Positions 1-10,840 of a stretch of DNA of 64,000 nucleotides are shown here, one piece after another. Below the pieces are notes generated by a model. The model saw only the letters and a list, made by a program, of their open reading frames with translations, was not told the DNA's origin and ran no database searches. The stretch's first letter is position 1, and each line of letters starts with the position of its first letter. Source of the stretch: an uncultured Kiloniellaceae bacterium (GTDB lineage: Bacteria > Pseudomonadota > Alphaproteobacteria > Kiloniellales > Kiloniellaceae); the NCBI GenBank assembly GCA_947500035.1, contig CANMQP010000012.1, positions 62,001 through 126,000 on the forward strand, read 5' to 3'. Both the position numbers and the translations under genes were made by a program.

Positions 1-519
1 CGCACCACCGCGATGATCCGGGCCAGGCAGGAAAGCGAGGTCTCAAGCGAAAAAAACCGCAGTGCCAATGCGACCTTGCAGGAAAGCGCGGCGGCGGAAG
101 CCAGCGCAACCGAACGCCGCGCCGAAGCGACCCTGAAACTGATGCAGGCGGAAGCCGAGGGCAAAGCCGCGATGATCGAGGCTGAAAACATCGCCAGCAG
201 CGAACTCCTGCGTGCGAAGCTCGACACCCATAAGATCGACAAGCTGCCTGAAATCGCCGAACGCATGGCCAAACCTCTCGAGAAGATCGAGTCCATCCGG
301 ATTAACCAGGTTTCAGGCCTGGGCCAGTCGGGATTCGGCCGAACAGGCGGCAGTGGCGACGGCTCATCAGGCACGCCCATGTCCGGCGCGGTCGACGGCA
401 TCCTCAATCTCGCACTTCAGCTCCCCGCCATGCAGAAACTCGGGGAAAGCATTGGGGTCAACCTTGACCTTGGCAATAGGGAGAGCGACCCTTCCAAAAC
501 AGCGGACAAAGCCGGCTAA
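1..519 (+). CDS. Flotillin/SPFH-family protein, C-terminal part (5' truncated)
   Basis: The frame is open from the first base, so the gene begins upstream of the window. The visible 172 residues start with an Ala/Glu/Lys-rich heptad-like stretch (about residues 1-80) typical of the flotillin coiled coil. A Gly/Ser-rich linker follows, then a hydrophobic tail (GILNLALQLPAMQKLGESIG) like the oligomerisation end of bacterial flotillins. Flotillins scaffold membrane microdomains. The SPFH domain that would settle the family is outside the window, so the call rests on the tail alone. A 54-base gap separates it from the transporter operon; co-transcription is possible but no signal shows it. Confidence 0.7.
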   Translation, partial: RTTAMIRARQESEVSSEKNRSANATLQESAAAEASATERRAEATLKLMQAEAEGKAAMIEAENIASSELLRAKLDTHKIDKLPEIAERMAKPLEKIESIRINQVSGLGQSGFGRTGGSGDGSSGTPMSGAVDGILNLALQLPAMQKLGESIGVNLDLGNRESDPSKTADKAG

Positions 520-573
520 AAAAAACCAACGCGCTTGTCCAGGATCAGACTCTAGAGAACAGGGAAACTGAAT

Positions 574-1794
574 ATGTCTGTAAATCGCAGAAAAGTTCTT
601 AAAGGCGTAGCCGCCACCACGGCGCTCCTGGCGGCGCCGGCCATCGTGCGTGCTGAAGACACCATCAAACTTGGCTCTATTCTCGACACCTCCGGCATCT
701 TCGACCTCTACGGCAAACCCATGGATAAAGCCGTCGACATGGCGATCGACGAGATCAACAGCGGCGGCGGCATTGCCGGGCGCATGGTCGAGAAGATTGC
801 CTACGACACCCAATCTGATATGGCGCTCTACACACAGTTTGGTCAGCGGCTGGCCCGGCAGGACAAGGTGGATGTGGTTCACGGCGGCATCCTTTCGGCA
901 TCCCGCGAGGCGATCCGGCCGACCCTGCGCAAAAACAAGGTGCTCTACTTCTACAACGTGCAGTACGAGGGCGGCGTCTGTGACCGTAACATCTTCTGCA
1001 CCGGCATCACCCCGGCGCAGCAAGCCGAAGTTCTGGTGCCCGCCGCGATCGAGAAGTGGGGCAAGAAGGTTTATGTTCTGGCCGCCGACTACAATTACGG
1101 ACAGATCACCGCGAAGTGGATCCAGCACTACGCCAAGCAAGCCGGTGGCGAAGTCGTTCAGGTCGACTTCTTCCCGCTCGACGTTGCCGACTTCGGCTCC
1201 ACCATCACAAAAATCCAGGACGCGAACCCGGACTCCATCATGTCCGTTCTGGTTGGCGGCGCGCATCTGTCCTTTTACCGGCAGTGGGCCGCGGCCGGTA
1301 TGAACAAGAAGATCCCCATGGCCTCGACCACCATGGGCGCGGGCAACGAGCACGTCGTCCTGACCAAGGAAGAAGGCGACGGCATCATGCTGGCCTACTC
1401 CTTCTCCAAGGAACTCGAGACACCAGCCAACCAGGCTTTCCTGGAGCGCTGGACCGAACGCTACGGCGCGACGGACGATGTTCACGAACTTGCGGTCGCG
1501 ACCTATCAGGGCGTTCATCTCTGGGCGGAAAGCGCACGCAAAGCTGGCAGCGTCGAGCGCGAAGCGGTTATCGCAGCCCTGGAAGCCGGCGCGGCTTTCG
1601 ACGGTCCGACCGGCCGGATCTCGATCGATCCCAAGACCCATCACGCGACCTTCGACGTTCATCTGATCGAAGTCAAAGATCAGAAGATGGCCGTGCAAGA
1701 GACCTTCCTGCAGCGGCCGCCGGTCGACACGCAGACGGTTTGCAATCTGGAAGAAAACCCCAAGGACACCACGCAATACGAGATCAATATCTGA
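574..1794 (+). CDS. Amide/urea-type ABC transporter substrate-binding protein (Peripla_BP_5 family)
   Basis: A 406-residue periplasmic binding protein. The N-terminus carries a twin-arginine-like signal (NRRKVLKG followed by an Ala-rich segment ending in VRA), so folded export by Tat is likely. The body shows features of the AmiC/UrtA/FmdD branch of branched-chain-type binding proteins: KLGSILDTSG near the start, then NVQYEGGVCDRNIFCTG and GQITAKW. This family binds urea, short amides or branched-chain amino acids. The amidase and acyl-CoA synthetase encoded downstream favour an amide ligand (inference). A ribosome site (cagggaaa) precedes the ATG. The next gene is 319 bases away, and that gap is filled by a long palindrome. 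Confidence 0.85.
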   Translation: MSVNRRKVLKGVAATTALLAAPAIVRAEDTIKLGSILDTSGIFDLYGKPMDKAVDMAIDEINSGGGIAGRMVEKIAYDTQSDMALYTQFGQRLARQDKVDVVHGGILSASREAIRPTLRKNKVLYFYNVQYEGGVCDRNIFCTGITPAQQAEVLVPAAIEKWGKKVYVLAADYNYGQITAKWIQHYAKQAGGEVVQVDFFPLDVADFGSTITKIQDANPDSIMSVLVGGAHLSFYRQWAAAGMNKKIPMASTTMGAGNEHVVLTKEEGDGIMLAYSFSKELETPANQAFLERWTERYGATDDVHELAVATYQGVHLWAESARKAGSVEREAVIAALEAGAAFDGPTGRISIDPKTHHATFDVHLIEVKDQKMAVQETFLQRPPVDTQTVCNLEENPKDTTQYEINI

Positions 1795-1812
1795 TCTCAC
1801 AGGTGTCTAAGG

Positions 1813-2080
1813 CTAGAGCATGTTCCGATCATACGGGATCAATTTGATGGGTTTTGAAGTCTCATTCGACAAGGCGCGTTGTGAAGCGCGATGCGGTGCA
1901 TCGGGCAAGCAGCGCAACGCCGCCGATGAGCCTTCAAAGCCCACCGAAGGCCGGGCTCTTTCCCGCCCTGACCGCGTTGCGGCTCTTATCCGATGCTCTG
2001 CATCGCATTGCGAACCGCGCCTTTTCAGAACGGAAAATCTTCCCGGTCAAATGATTCCGGATGATCGGAATATGCTCTAG
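1813..2080. repeat. 268-bp imperfect whole-element palindrome between binding protein and permease genes
   Basis: The two ends are inverted copies: ctagagcatgttccgatcat on the left and the complement of atgatcggaatatgctctag on the right, 17-18 of 20 matching. Pairing continues inwards almost to the centre near 1946, for example aaggcgcg...gcgatgcggtgcatcgg against the complement of ccgatgctctgcatcgcatt. The RNA would fold into one long interrupted hairpin. It resembles intergenic palindromes that recur in alphaproteobacterial genomes (general knowledge; the family was not identified). Within an operon it could protect the upstream binding-protein message or attenuate the distal genes. An 86-codon open frame inside it is not considered coding. 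Confidence 0.8.
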
Positions 2081-2113
2081 AGTTCAAAACACGACCGGTC
2101 CGGAGCGTCCTTG

Positions 2114-2980
2114 ATGGATTTTTCTGCAGTCGTCGTCATGGAGATCTTGTACGCGATCGCGGTGCTGATCCTGATCAGCGCCGGGCTCGCGGTGATCTTC
2201 GGAATGATGCGCGTCATCAATCTTGCCCATGGCGAATTCCTTACACTGGGCGGCTATGCGGCCATCATGTCGAACCAGGCCGGTCTCAACATCTACCTTT
2301 CGATTCTGGTCGCCGCACCTTTGGCGGCGGCCGTTTTCGGCTTTTTGGTCGAACGTTTCATCGTGCGCTTTCTCTACGGCCGCCTGATCAACACCATGCT
2401 GGCCACCTGGGGACTCAGCCTCGCCATGATTGGCGGCTTCAGTATGATCTTCGGTAACACCACGACCGGCATCACGACACCGATTTCCGGTTTCGCGGTC
2501 GGTCAGTATCAGGTCAGCGGCTACAATCTCTTTGTCATCGTCATCGCGGCCCTGGTGATCGGCGGCGTCTACCTGGTTCTGAAGACGACCCGCGCAGGTC
2601 TGGTCGCACGCGGCGCGATGCAGAACCCGGAAATGGCGCAGGCCTTCGGCTACAACACCAGCCGCGTCTATATGTTCACCTTCATCGCGGGTTCCGCGCT
2701 TGCGGGCCTTGCCGGCGGCGTCATGGCCCCGCTGGTCGGGATCAATCCGGCCGCCGGCGCCGCTTACATCGCCAAGGCTTTCATCACCGTGATTTCCGGC
2801 GGAACAGCGGTGATTTCAGGAACCCTGGCCAGCGCAGGACTTTTCGGTTTCGTATCTCAGACATTTACCTTTCTCGCGACCCCGGTCGTGGGCGAGATCG
2901 CGCTGCTGGTCGCCGCCGTGGTGCTCCTGCGCCTCCTGCCGACCGGCATCACCGGCCGCTTTTTGAAAGACAAGGTGTAG
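2114..2980 (+). CDS. Branched-chain/urea-type ABC transporter permease (LivH/UrtB-like)
   Basis: A 288-residue polytopic membrane protein of usual LivH/UrtB length. Hydrophobic segments alternate throughout. The motif FGMMRVINLAHGEFLTLGGY near residue 30 is the LivH-family signature, and the Gly-rich ALAGLAGGVMAPLVG region contains the cytoplasmic coupling loop. The ATG at 2114 directly follows an in-frame TTG at 2111; the ATG is preferred. It lies three bases ahead of the second permease gene, so the two are surely co-transcribed. It would pair with that permease to form the membrane channel for the binding protein at 574. Confidence 0.9.
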   Translation: MDFSAVVVMEILYAIAVLILISAGLAVIFGMMRVINLAHGEFLTLGGYAAIMSNQAGLNIYLSILVAAPLAAAVFGFLVERFIVRFLYGRLINTMLATWGLSLAMIGGFSMIFGNTTTGITTPISGFAVGQYQVSGYNLFVIVIAALVIGGVYLVLKTTRAGLVARGAMQNPEMAQAFGYNTSRVYMFTFIAGSALAGLAGGVMAPLVGINPAAGAAYIAKAFITVISGGTAVISGTLASAGLFGFVSQTFTFLATPVVGEIALLVAAVVLLRLLPTGITGRFLKDKV

Positions 2981-2986
2981 TCGGTG

Positions 2987-4018
2987 ATGTTGCGGGAAAC
3001 CCTTCTCTCCGCCGCTGTCGGGCTCGCACTTCTGGTGGTTGCGCCCTTCCTTTTCGACGACATCTACACCCTGACGGTCTTGACGATCTACGGCCTGCTC
3101 GCTCTGAGCCTCGGTTTCATCTGGGGCTTCGGCGGTATTCTCTGTTTCGGTCAGGCGGCCTTCTTCGGCCTCGGCGCTTACGGCTTCGCAATCGCCTCGA
3201 TCAACTTCGCCGACCCCTGGGTCGCCGCGCTGGTTTCGCTGATCATTCCCGCGCTCTTCGCCGCGGCCCTGGGCGCCATGCTGTTTTACGGCCGCCTGAG
3301 CGACGTCTACCTCGCCGTGGTCACGCTCGTCGTGACTCTCATTCTCTTCAAGTTCATGAACTCCACCGCCGGCAGCGCCTATAAGATCGGCGACGCCCGG
3401 CTCGGCGGCTACAACGGCATTCCCGGTTTCGATACTCTAACCCTGCCCTGGGACTCCAGCGAATATCTGATCAACGAGTATCTCTATTACTTCTGCGCCC
3501 TGGTCCTTTTGCTGGCCTATCTGGGTCTGCGTTGGCTCCTGACCGCACCCTTCGGACGCATCCTGATCGGCATTCGCGAGAACGAACTGCGGGCCGAATT
3601 GGTCGGCTATGACGTGCGCCTGGTCAAGACGCTCGCCTTCGCCATCGGCGGCATGCTGGCGGGAATGTCGGGCATGCTCTTCGCCAATTGGGCGGAGATC
3701 GTGACCCCCGCCCTCTTCAGTCTCAGCCAGTCGGCGGAGATCATCATCTGGGTCATCGTCGGCGGCGCAGGCAGTCTCTTGGGTCCCATCGTCGGAGCCT
3801 TTGCTTTGGGTGCGTTGAAGTTTTTCCTCGGCCAGCAGACCCTGGTGAACAACCTCTTCGTCCTCGGCAGCATCCTGGTGGTGACGGTTCTCTTCCTGCC
3901 ACGCGGGATCGTTCCGACGCTGACGCGCTTTTTCAAAAAACGGCGGCGCGGAGCAAAAGCGGTGAGTCAGGGAAAGCGCGGGCGCAGCTCCAGACGGAGG
4001 CTCCGCCATGCGCGCTGA
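2987..4018 (+). CDS. Branched-chain/urea-type ABC transporter permease (LivM/UrtC-like)
   Basis: A 343-residue membrane protein with about eight to ten hydrophobic segments. FGGILCFGQAAFFGLGAYGF is the LivM/UrtC signature, and GIRENELRAELVGYDV near residue 190 is the conserved cytoplasmic loop contacting the ATPases. The tail is strongly basic (KKRRRGAKAVSQGKRGRSSR) and extends beyond the usual end. It overlaps the next gene by 11 bases, indicating translational coupling. A GTG directly before the ATG is an alternative start. Confidence 0.9.
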   Translation: MLRETLLSAAVGLALLVVAPFLFDDIYTLTVLTIYGLLALSLGFIWGFGGILCFGQAAFFGLGAYGFAIASINFADPWVAALVSLIIPALFAAALGAMLFYGRLSDVYLAVVTLVVTLILFKFMNSTAGSAYKIGDARLGGYNGIPGFDTLTLPWDSSEYLINEYLYYFCALVLLLAYLGLRWLLTAPFGRILIGIRENELRAELVGYDVRLVKTLAFAIGGMLAGMSGMLFANWAEIVTPALFSLSQSAEIIIWVIVGGAGSLLGPIVGAFALGALKFFLGQQTLVNNLFVLGSILVVTVLFLPRGIVPTLTRFFKKRRRGAKAVSQGKRGRSSRRRLRHAR

Positions 4019-4727
4019 CGCGATCCTGGAAACCCGCGGCGTCACCATGCGTTTCGGCGGCGTGATCGCCCTGGAGAATGTCGACTTCCGGCTGGAGAAC
4101 GACGAACTGCGCTGTCTGATCGGTCCCAACGGCGCGGGCAAGAGCACCTTCTTCAAGTGCCTCACCGGTCTGCTCACACCCAGCGAGGGCAGCATCTACC
4201 TTCAGGGCGAAGACTGCACCGGCATCCATCCTCACGCCGTCGCGCGGCGGGGAGTCGGCATCAAGACCCAGGTGCCCAGCGTCATGAACACCCTCACGGC
4301 CCACGAAAACATCTGGCTCTCGGCCCGGCAGGCCCAAAGCAGCCGCGAAGCCAACCGCACGACCCAGGAAGTGCTCGAACGCCTCGACCTCGAAGACATC
4401 GCCACCGACGAAGTTGCGACCCTGGCCCACGGCAAGCGGCAACTGGTGGAGCTGGGCATCGTCATGGCCGGACGGCCGTCCCTGGTATTGCTGGACGAAC
4501 CGGCCGCCGGCCTGACCGGGGAAGAGGTCGAACGCATGATCGAGGTGATCCACGAACTGAACCGGGATGCGGCTCTGGTCATCGTCGAACATGATATGCA
4601 CTTCGTCCGCAGCATCGCGCAGACCGTAACGGTCTTTCACCAGGGCCGGGTGCTGACCGAAGCGCCGGTCGAGGCGGTCATGGCCGACCCGGCGGTCCGC
4701 GATGTCTATCTGGGGAAACGGGCATGA
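4008..4727 (+). CDS. ABC transporter ATP-binding protein (LivG/UrtD-like)
   Basis: A 239-residue nucleotide-binding subunit with Walker A GPNGAGKST (about residue 42), a signature region LAHGKRQLVELGIVMAGRP, Walker B LVLLDEPAAGL and the switch histidine in VIVEHDMHFV. The signature helix reads AHGKRQ instead of LSxGxxQ, as is common in UrtD/LivG subunits. Overlaps of 11 bases upstream and 4 bases (ATGA) downstream place it firmly in the operon. It would energise import through the two permeases, paired with the ATPase domain of the fused protein that follows. Confidence 0.9.
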   Translation: MRADAILETRGVTMRFGGVIALENVDFRLENDELRCLIGPNGAGKSTFFKCLTGLLTPSEGSIYLQGEDCTGIHPHAVARRGVGIKTQVPSVMNTLTAHENIWLSARQAQSSREANRTTQEVLERLDLEDIATDEVATLAHGKRQLVELGIVMAGRPSLVLLDEPAAGLTGEEVERMIEVIHELNRDAALVIVEHDMHFVRSIAQTVTVFHQGRVLTEAPVEAVMADPAVRDVYLGKRA

Positions 4728-7198
4728 ACGCGATTACCTCCACCGCCCCGCAGATGGATCAGGCAGGCGACGACAAAGCCCCGCTTCTGCTGGAAGTCAA
4801 AAACCTGTTGGGCGGCTACGGCGACATCCCGGTTCTGCGCGGTGTCAGCCTTGCGGTGCGCGAAGGCGAGGCCGTGGGCCTGCTCGGCCACAACGGTATG
4901 GGCAAATCTACCCTGCTGAAAAGCGTTATGGGCTTTTTGGCGACCAACGGCGGATCGGTGATTTTCGACGGCGAAGACATCACCAAAAGCAGCCCTCACG
5001 CCCGCGCCCGCGCCGGTCTTGGCTACGTGCCCCAGGGCCGGGAGATCTTTAGCCAGCTCAGCGTTCTGGACAACCTGCGCTTTGCGTGGTCGGCGGAGAG
5101 CGGCGGCAGCGCGGATGAAGCCGTGGACCGCCTGCTGGGATGGTTCCCGCGCCTGACCCGCTTGTTGGACCGGCAGGGCGGTGCCTTGTCAGGCGGCGAA
5201 CAGCAGTTGCTTGCGCTCGCGCGCTGCCTGATCGCGGAACCCTTGATGATGCTGCTCGACGAGCCGACCGAAGGCATCCAGCCCTCAATCATCGAGGAGA
5301 TTGAGGAGACTCTCAACACCATCCGGCGCGAGACCAATCTGACCATCCTCGTGGTGGAGCAGAACCTGGAGTTCCTGAGCGCGGTCTCCAGCCGCCTGAT
5401 GATTCTGGAGCGCGGTGCGATCACCGGCGAAGTGCCTATCGACGCGGCGGTCAATCCGGCGCTGATCGAGGAGTTCGTCGGCTTCGGTGCGGCGCGGCAG
5501 ACCAGCGGTGCGGCTGCTACGTCTGCAAACACAGCAGCCACATCGGCGCCCCCTGCCCAAGCTATCGCAAGCACCACAGATGCAGAGCTGAGCTTCACGC
5601 GACCGAAGGCTGCAACAGCAAAATCACCGCCCACGCGCCCCACACCCGACAACACTCTACCAGCGCCACCTAGGGAGGCTTACATGACCGTTCGACGCCC
5701 CACACTGGATCAGATGCGCGGAGTCGTCGGCGGGCTCGGCATGTCCATGAGCGACCGCGAGATCATGGACTACATGACCATCATGGAAGGCACCTTCCAG
5801 GCTTACGACCGGGTCGATGCCCTGCCCGACAATCTGCCTCAGGTAAAGTATCCGCGCACTCCGGGCCGCCGCCCGAGCCCGGAGGAAAACCCGCTCAACG
5901 CTTGGTATATCAAGACCGATATCCGGGGCGCACCCTCGGGACCGCTGGAAGGCAAGCGCGTCGCCCTGAAGGACAATGTCTGTCTCGCCGGTGTGCCCAT
6001 GATGAACGGCGCCTCGACGCTGGAGGGCTACACCCCCGACGTCGACGCCACTATCGTCACCCGCATTCTGGACGCGGGCGGCACCATCGTCGGCAAGGCC
6101 CATTGCGAGTACTTCTGCCTCTCGGGCGGCAGCCACACCAACGCCACCGGCCCGGTGCACAATCCCTACAAGCTGGGTCATACGGCGGGCGGCTCTTCCT
6201 CCGGGTCCGGCGCACTGGTCGGACTGGGCGAGGTGGAGATGGCCATCGGCGGTGATCAGGGTGGCTCCATCCGCATTCCCGCCTCCTTCTGCGGCGGCTA
6301 CGGCATGAAGCCGACCCACGGTCTGGTGCCTTACACCGGTATCATGCCCATCGAGCCGACTATCGATCACACTGGCCCCATGACCACCAACGTGGAGGAC
6401 AACGCCCTTTTGCTGGAAGTGCTCGCGGGTGAAGACGGCCTGGACCCGCGCCAGTACGCGCCGAAGATCGACAAGTATCTGACGGCGCTCGGGCGCGGCG
6501 TCGCCGGTCTGCGGATCGGTCTGGTGCGCGAGGGCTTCGGCCTGCCCAACAGCGAAGCCGACGTGGACGCCAAGGTACGGCAGGCCGCCGAGACCTTCCG
6601 GCGGCTCGGCGCGACGGTCGATGAGATTTCCGTGCCGATCCATCTGGACGGCACAGCGATCTGGACACCCATCGCGCTGGAAGGCCTGACCGACATCATG
6701 ATGCACGGCAACGGTTTCGCGACTGGCTGGGAAGGCCTCTACATGACCAGCCTGCTCGATCATCACGCCAACTGGCGCAGCCGCGCCGACGAGCTCTCAC
6801 CGAGCCTGAAGATCTCCATGTTCATCGGCGAGTACATGCTCAAGCACCATCGCGGCCACTATTACGCCAAGGCGCAGAACCTCAGCCGCCGCCTGAAGCA
6901 TGAATACGATCAGGTGCTGCAGCGCTACGACCTGCTGATGATGCCCACCCTACCCCTGAAAGCCCCGCCGCTACCCGGACCGGACGCGCCACTCTCGCTC
7001 TACATCCAGCGCGCCTTCGAGATGATCTCCAACACCGCGCCCTTCGACGCAACAGGCCATCCGGCCATGTCGATCCCCTGCGGGATGAGCGAGGGCCTGC
7101 CCATCGGCCTGCAGCTGATCGGCAAGCACTACGATGAGTCGACCATCTACCGCGCCGCCCATGCTTTCGAGCAGGCGGGCGACTGGAAGACCATGTGA
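4724..7198 (+). CDS. In-frame fusion: UrtE/LivF-like ABC ATPase (N) plus amidase-signature hydrolase (C)
   Basis: An 824-residue reading frame joining two complete proteins. Residues 1-250 are a LivF/UrtE ATPase: Walker [10 protein letters not shown], signature [13 protein letters not shown], Walker [12 protein letters not shown] and VVEQNLEF. Residues 251-320 are an Ala/Thr/Pro-rich linker without family features. Residues 321-824 are an amidase with Lys416 (ALKDN), cis-Ser491 (GGSSSGSG) and nucleophile Ser515 (DQGGSIRIP). Counted from the internal ATG at 5684 these become Lys96, Ser171 and Ser195, matching the numbering I recall for the Rhodococcus amidase triad. The enzyme would hydrolyse an amide to acid plus ammonia. 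The fusion may be translated whole, or the amidase may also start alone at 5684; a lost stop codon or sequencing error is the alternative. Confidence 0.85.
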   Translation: MNAITSTAPQMDQAGDDKAPLLLEVKNLLGGYGDIPVLRGVSLAVREGEAVGLLGHNGMGKSTLLKSVMGFLATNGGSVIFDGEDITKSSPHARARAGLGYVPQGREIFSQLSVLDNLRFAWSAESGGSADEAVDRLLGWFPRLTRLLDRQGGALSGGEQQLLALARCLIAEPLMMLLDEPTEGIQPSIIEEIEETLNTIRRETNLTILVVEQNLEFLSAVSSRLMILERGAITGEVPIDAAVNPALIEEFVGFGAARQTSGAAATSANTAATSAPPAQAIASTTDAELSFTRPKAATAKSPPTRPTPDNTLPAPPREAYMTVRRPTLDQMRGVVGGLGMSMSDREIMDYMTIMEGTFQAYDRVDALPDNLPQVKYPRTPGRRPSPEENPLNAWYIKTDIRGAPSGPLEGKRVALKDNVCLAGVPMMNGASTLEGYTPDVDATIVTRILDAGGTIVGKAHCEYFCLSGGSHTNATGPVHNPYKLGHTAGGSSSGSGALVGLGEVEMAIGGDQGGSIRIPASFCGGYGMKPTHGLVPYTGIMPIEPTIDHTGPMTTNVEDNALLLEVLAGEDGLDPRQYAPKIDKYLTALGRGVAGLRIGLVREGFGLPNSEADVDAKVRQAAETFRRLGATVDEISVPIHLDGTAIWTPIALEGLTDIMMHGNGFATGWEGLYMTSLLDHHANWRSRADELSPSLKISMFIGEYMLKHHRGHYYAKAQNLSRRLKHEYDQVLQRYDLLMMPTLPLKAPPLPGPDAPLSLYIQRAFEMISNTAPFDATGHPAMSIPCGMSEGLPIGLQLIGKHYDESTIYRAAHAFEQAGDWKTM
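5672..5686 (+). promoter_or_regulatory. Internal ribosome-binding site and ATG in frame within the ATPase-amidase fusion
   Basis: A strong Shine-Dalgarno sequence, agggagg at 5672-5678, sits five bases before an ATG at 5684 that is exactly in frame (codon 321) and coincides with the expected N-terminus of the amidase. It is a relic of a once separate amidase gene, or a working internal start that yields free amidase in addition to the fusion. Confidence 0.7.
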
Positions 7199-7199
7199 G

Positions 7200-8975
<1,776 letters not shown>

Positions 8976-10154
8976 GTTTGGCAAAGAGACGTAGCGTTCT
9001 TTCAAATCCATATGAACTAAATACACCACTTAACAACTATGCAGAAGAACTTGACAGCATAGAAGTCAGGCAATGAGCAACCAGATCACGTTACCAACCA
9101 GGCCAGTGGCAATCGCATACCAAAAGGCTCGATGGTTCCGAACATCACTTCCCACTTGGGAAATCTCAACTGTAGGGAATGCCCACTTCGTATATCCCCA
9201 GAAGATTCTATAACCCCATAAAACTGTGAAAAACAAATAGACGTAAGCCATTACCGAAAAGAACCCATTCCTGGCGCTTAGGTGTTCTTCAATAAAACTT
9301 GAAGCCAGCCAGCACACATAGAAACCAATCGGCAAAGCAAACAAAAAGAGGCCAAAATCGTACATAAAGGCAATATGCAGCCAACCCCGATTTGTTCTTC
9401 GCCCATTAACGACCCCGAGCACAGCATCCGAAACTGCCGCTACCCATGAGTCTCGATCGCCTTTAATCTCTAAGTGACTCGAGTTGGGTGTAGGACTCGA
9501 AACAAGGTTATTACCATCCAAAAGCGGTGGCTTAGAAAAATCCAATAAAAGTTCAAATGAATTCGCAGGTCTATTTCCCGCAACTTCTTGATAAGTGACT
9601 ATGTTAGTAAGGTAAATTCCAGATATAACATCCGGAATGTTAGGCGACTCAAAAACATCGGAACTGTCGCCGTACAACGAGGTACCGTCTGCACTGTTTA
9701 TCGTTGCCGTGATCCGAAAAGCATCCTCTTTGATCTTTTCCACGCGCGCATTAAAATCTTCGTTCGATTCATCGTCAGGTTTTACTAGTTGAGCAATCTC
9801 TCGATCACCTTGCTCACCAACATGCCGAGATAACCTCTCAAAAATCTTCTTCACATCTTCAATAGATAGTCTAATTGAATACAACGGGATGTGTTTGGAC
9901 GGGAGTTGGATGGCCATGAAGTCTGCTCTGTTTAGATTTTCGATACAAATAGTATGAGAGAAAACACCAATACATCAGACAGCATAATTGTATGGAAAAA
10001 TTTTAGAAAATTGCACGCACATTGCAACCTTTAAAGGTAAAACATGTGCAAAAACAACAGCAAACCACTATGTCCACAACTCTGTGTTGGCGTCATCGAC
10101 TCTCCTTGAAGTTTAATACTCTCCAACTTTCACTCCTTTTAAAGGCCCCACCCC
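8976..10154. other. AT-rich islet with one orphan gene
   Basis: Base composition drops sharply between the acyl-CoA synthetase and pncA. The stretch has many A/T homopolymer runs and A/T-ending codons, unlike both flanks. It contains the membrane-protein gene at 9066-9917 and, at 9918-10154, an AT-rich leader that probably holds its promoter. No transposase, integrase or terminal repeat is visible, so recent acquisition is suggested by composition only. Confidence 0.6.
9066..9917 (-). CDS. Hypothetical membrane protein of an AT-rich islet
   Basis: A 283-residue protein that I do not recognise. Residues 1-170 look soluble and polar, with mixed charged helices (EDVKKIFERLSRHVGEQGDRE, NEDFNARVEKIKEDAFRI) and beta-like segments. 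Residues 180-283 contain about three hydrophobic spans (FMYDFGLFLFALPIGFYVCW, FFSVMAYVYLFFTVLWGY, FWYAIATGLVGNVIWLLIA). A cytoplasmic sensing or effector domain on a membrane anchor is a reasonable topology. Codon use is much more AT-rich than in neighbouring genes, which suggests horizontal origin. It stands alone on this strand, with an AT-rich leader and no partner gene. Confidence 0.6.
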   Translation of the reverse strand: MAIQLPSKHIPLYSIRLSIEDVKKIFERLSRHVGEQGDREIAQLVKPDDESNEDFNARVEKIKEDAFRITATINSADGTSLYGDSSDVFESPNIPDVISGIYLTNIVTYQEVAGNRPANSFELLLDFSKPPLLDGNNLVSSPTPNSSHLEIKGDRDSWVAAVSDAVLGVVNGRRTNRGWLHIAFMYDFGLFLFALPIGFYVCWLASSFIEEHLSARNGFFSVMAYVYLFFTVLWGYRIFWGYTKWAFPTVEISQVGSDVRNHRAFWYAIATGLVGNVIWLLIA

Positions 10155-10778
10155 ATGCCCATCACCCCCTTCGAAACCGACCTTCTCCTCGTCATTGACG
10201 TGCAGTACGATTTCTGCCCCGGCGGTGGGCTCGCAGTGACGGACGGCGATGCGGTGGTGCCGGAGATCAATCGGATTGCAACAGACTTTGCGCATGTGGT
10301 GATCACCCAGGACTGGCATCCGGCGGGGCATTCTTCCTTTGCCTCCAGCCATGACGGCGCGGCGCCTTTTTCGCAGGTGACCATGCCCTACGGTGCGCAG
10401 ACGCTTTGGCCGGATCATTGTGTGCAGGGGACACGTGGCGCGGAACTGCATGAGGGGCTGGAGCTGCCGCAGGCGGAGATGGTGATCCGTAAGGGCTACC
10501 GGCGGGAGATCGATTCCTACTCGGCTTTTTTCGAGAACGATCAGAAGACGCCGACCGGTCTGGCGGGCTATCTGCGCGAGCGCGGGTTTCAGCGGGTCTT
10601 TTGCGTCGGGCTGGCCACGGACTTCTGCGTGCGCTTCTCGGCGGTGGATGCGCGCAAGCAGGGCTTTGAGGCGACGGTGATCGAATCCGCCTGCCGGGCC
10701 ATCGATCTGGAGGGCTCCCTGGCCGCCGCCAAAAGCGAGATGACCGGGTTGGGTGTAGAGCTATTACCGGGCTGGTAG
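10155..10778 (+). CDS. pncA: Nicotinamidase (nicotinamide to nicotinate, NAD salvage)
   Basis: A 207-residue isochorismatase-fold hydrolase. The catalytic Asp is in LLLVIDVQYDFCPGG, the Lys in VIRKGYR, and the Cys in GLATDFCVRFSA. Metal ligands are in ITQDWHPAGHSSF, with WPDHCVQGT downstream, all typical of PncA. It deamidates nicotinamide for NAD recycling in the cytoplasm. It is apparently monocistronic, convergent with the gene at 10841. The start ATG follows a short aagg element. Confidence 0.93.
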   Translation: MPITPFETDLLLVIDVQYDFCPGGGLAVTDGDAVVPEINRIATDFAHVVITQDWHPAGHSSFASSHDGAAPFSQVTMPYGAQTLWPDHCVQGTRGAELHEGLELPQAEMVIRKGYRREIDSYSAFFENDQKTPTGLAGYLRERGFQRVFCVGLATDFCVRFSAVDARKQGFEATVIESACRAIDLEGSLAAAKSEMTGLGVELLPGW

Positions 10779-10840
10779 CTAAATCCTTCGCCGGCCCTCT
10801 CCATCGCTCGATCCTTGGCCCCGCCCCAACCCCATGCAGG

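Noticed and set aside
367-1800. 477-codon open frame on the minus strand opposite the binding-protein gene
   Set aside because: It is an antisense shadow in high-GC DNA. The plus-strand frame has signal peptide and family motifs, whereas this frame has none.
1820-2080. 86-codon open frame inside the 268-bp palindrome
   Set aside because: The DNA is explained by the inverted repeat, and the peptide has no protein-like pattern or ribosome site.
5657-6766. 369-codon minus-strand frame opposite the amidase
   Set aside because: Antisense shadow; the plus-strand frame holds the complete amidase catalytic triad.
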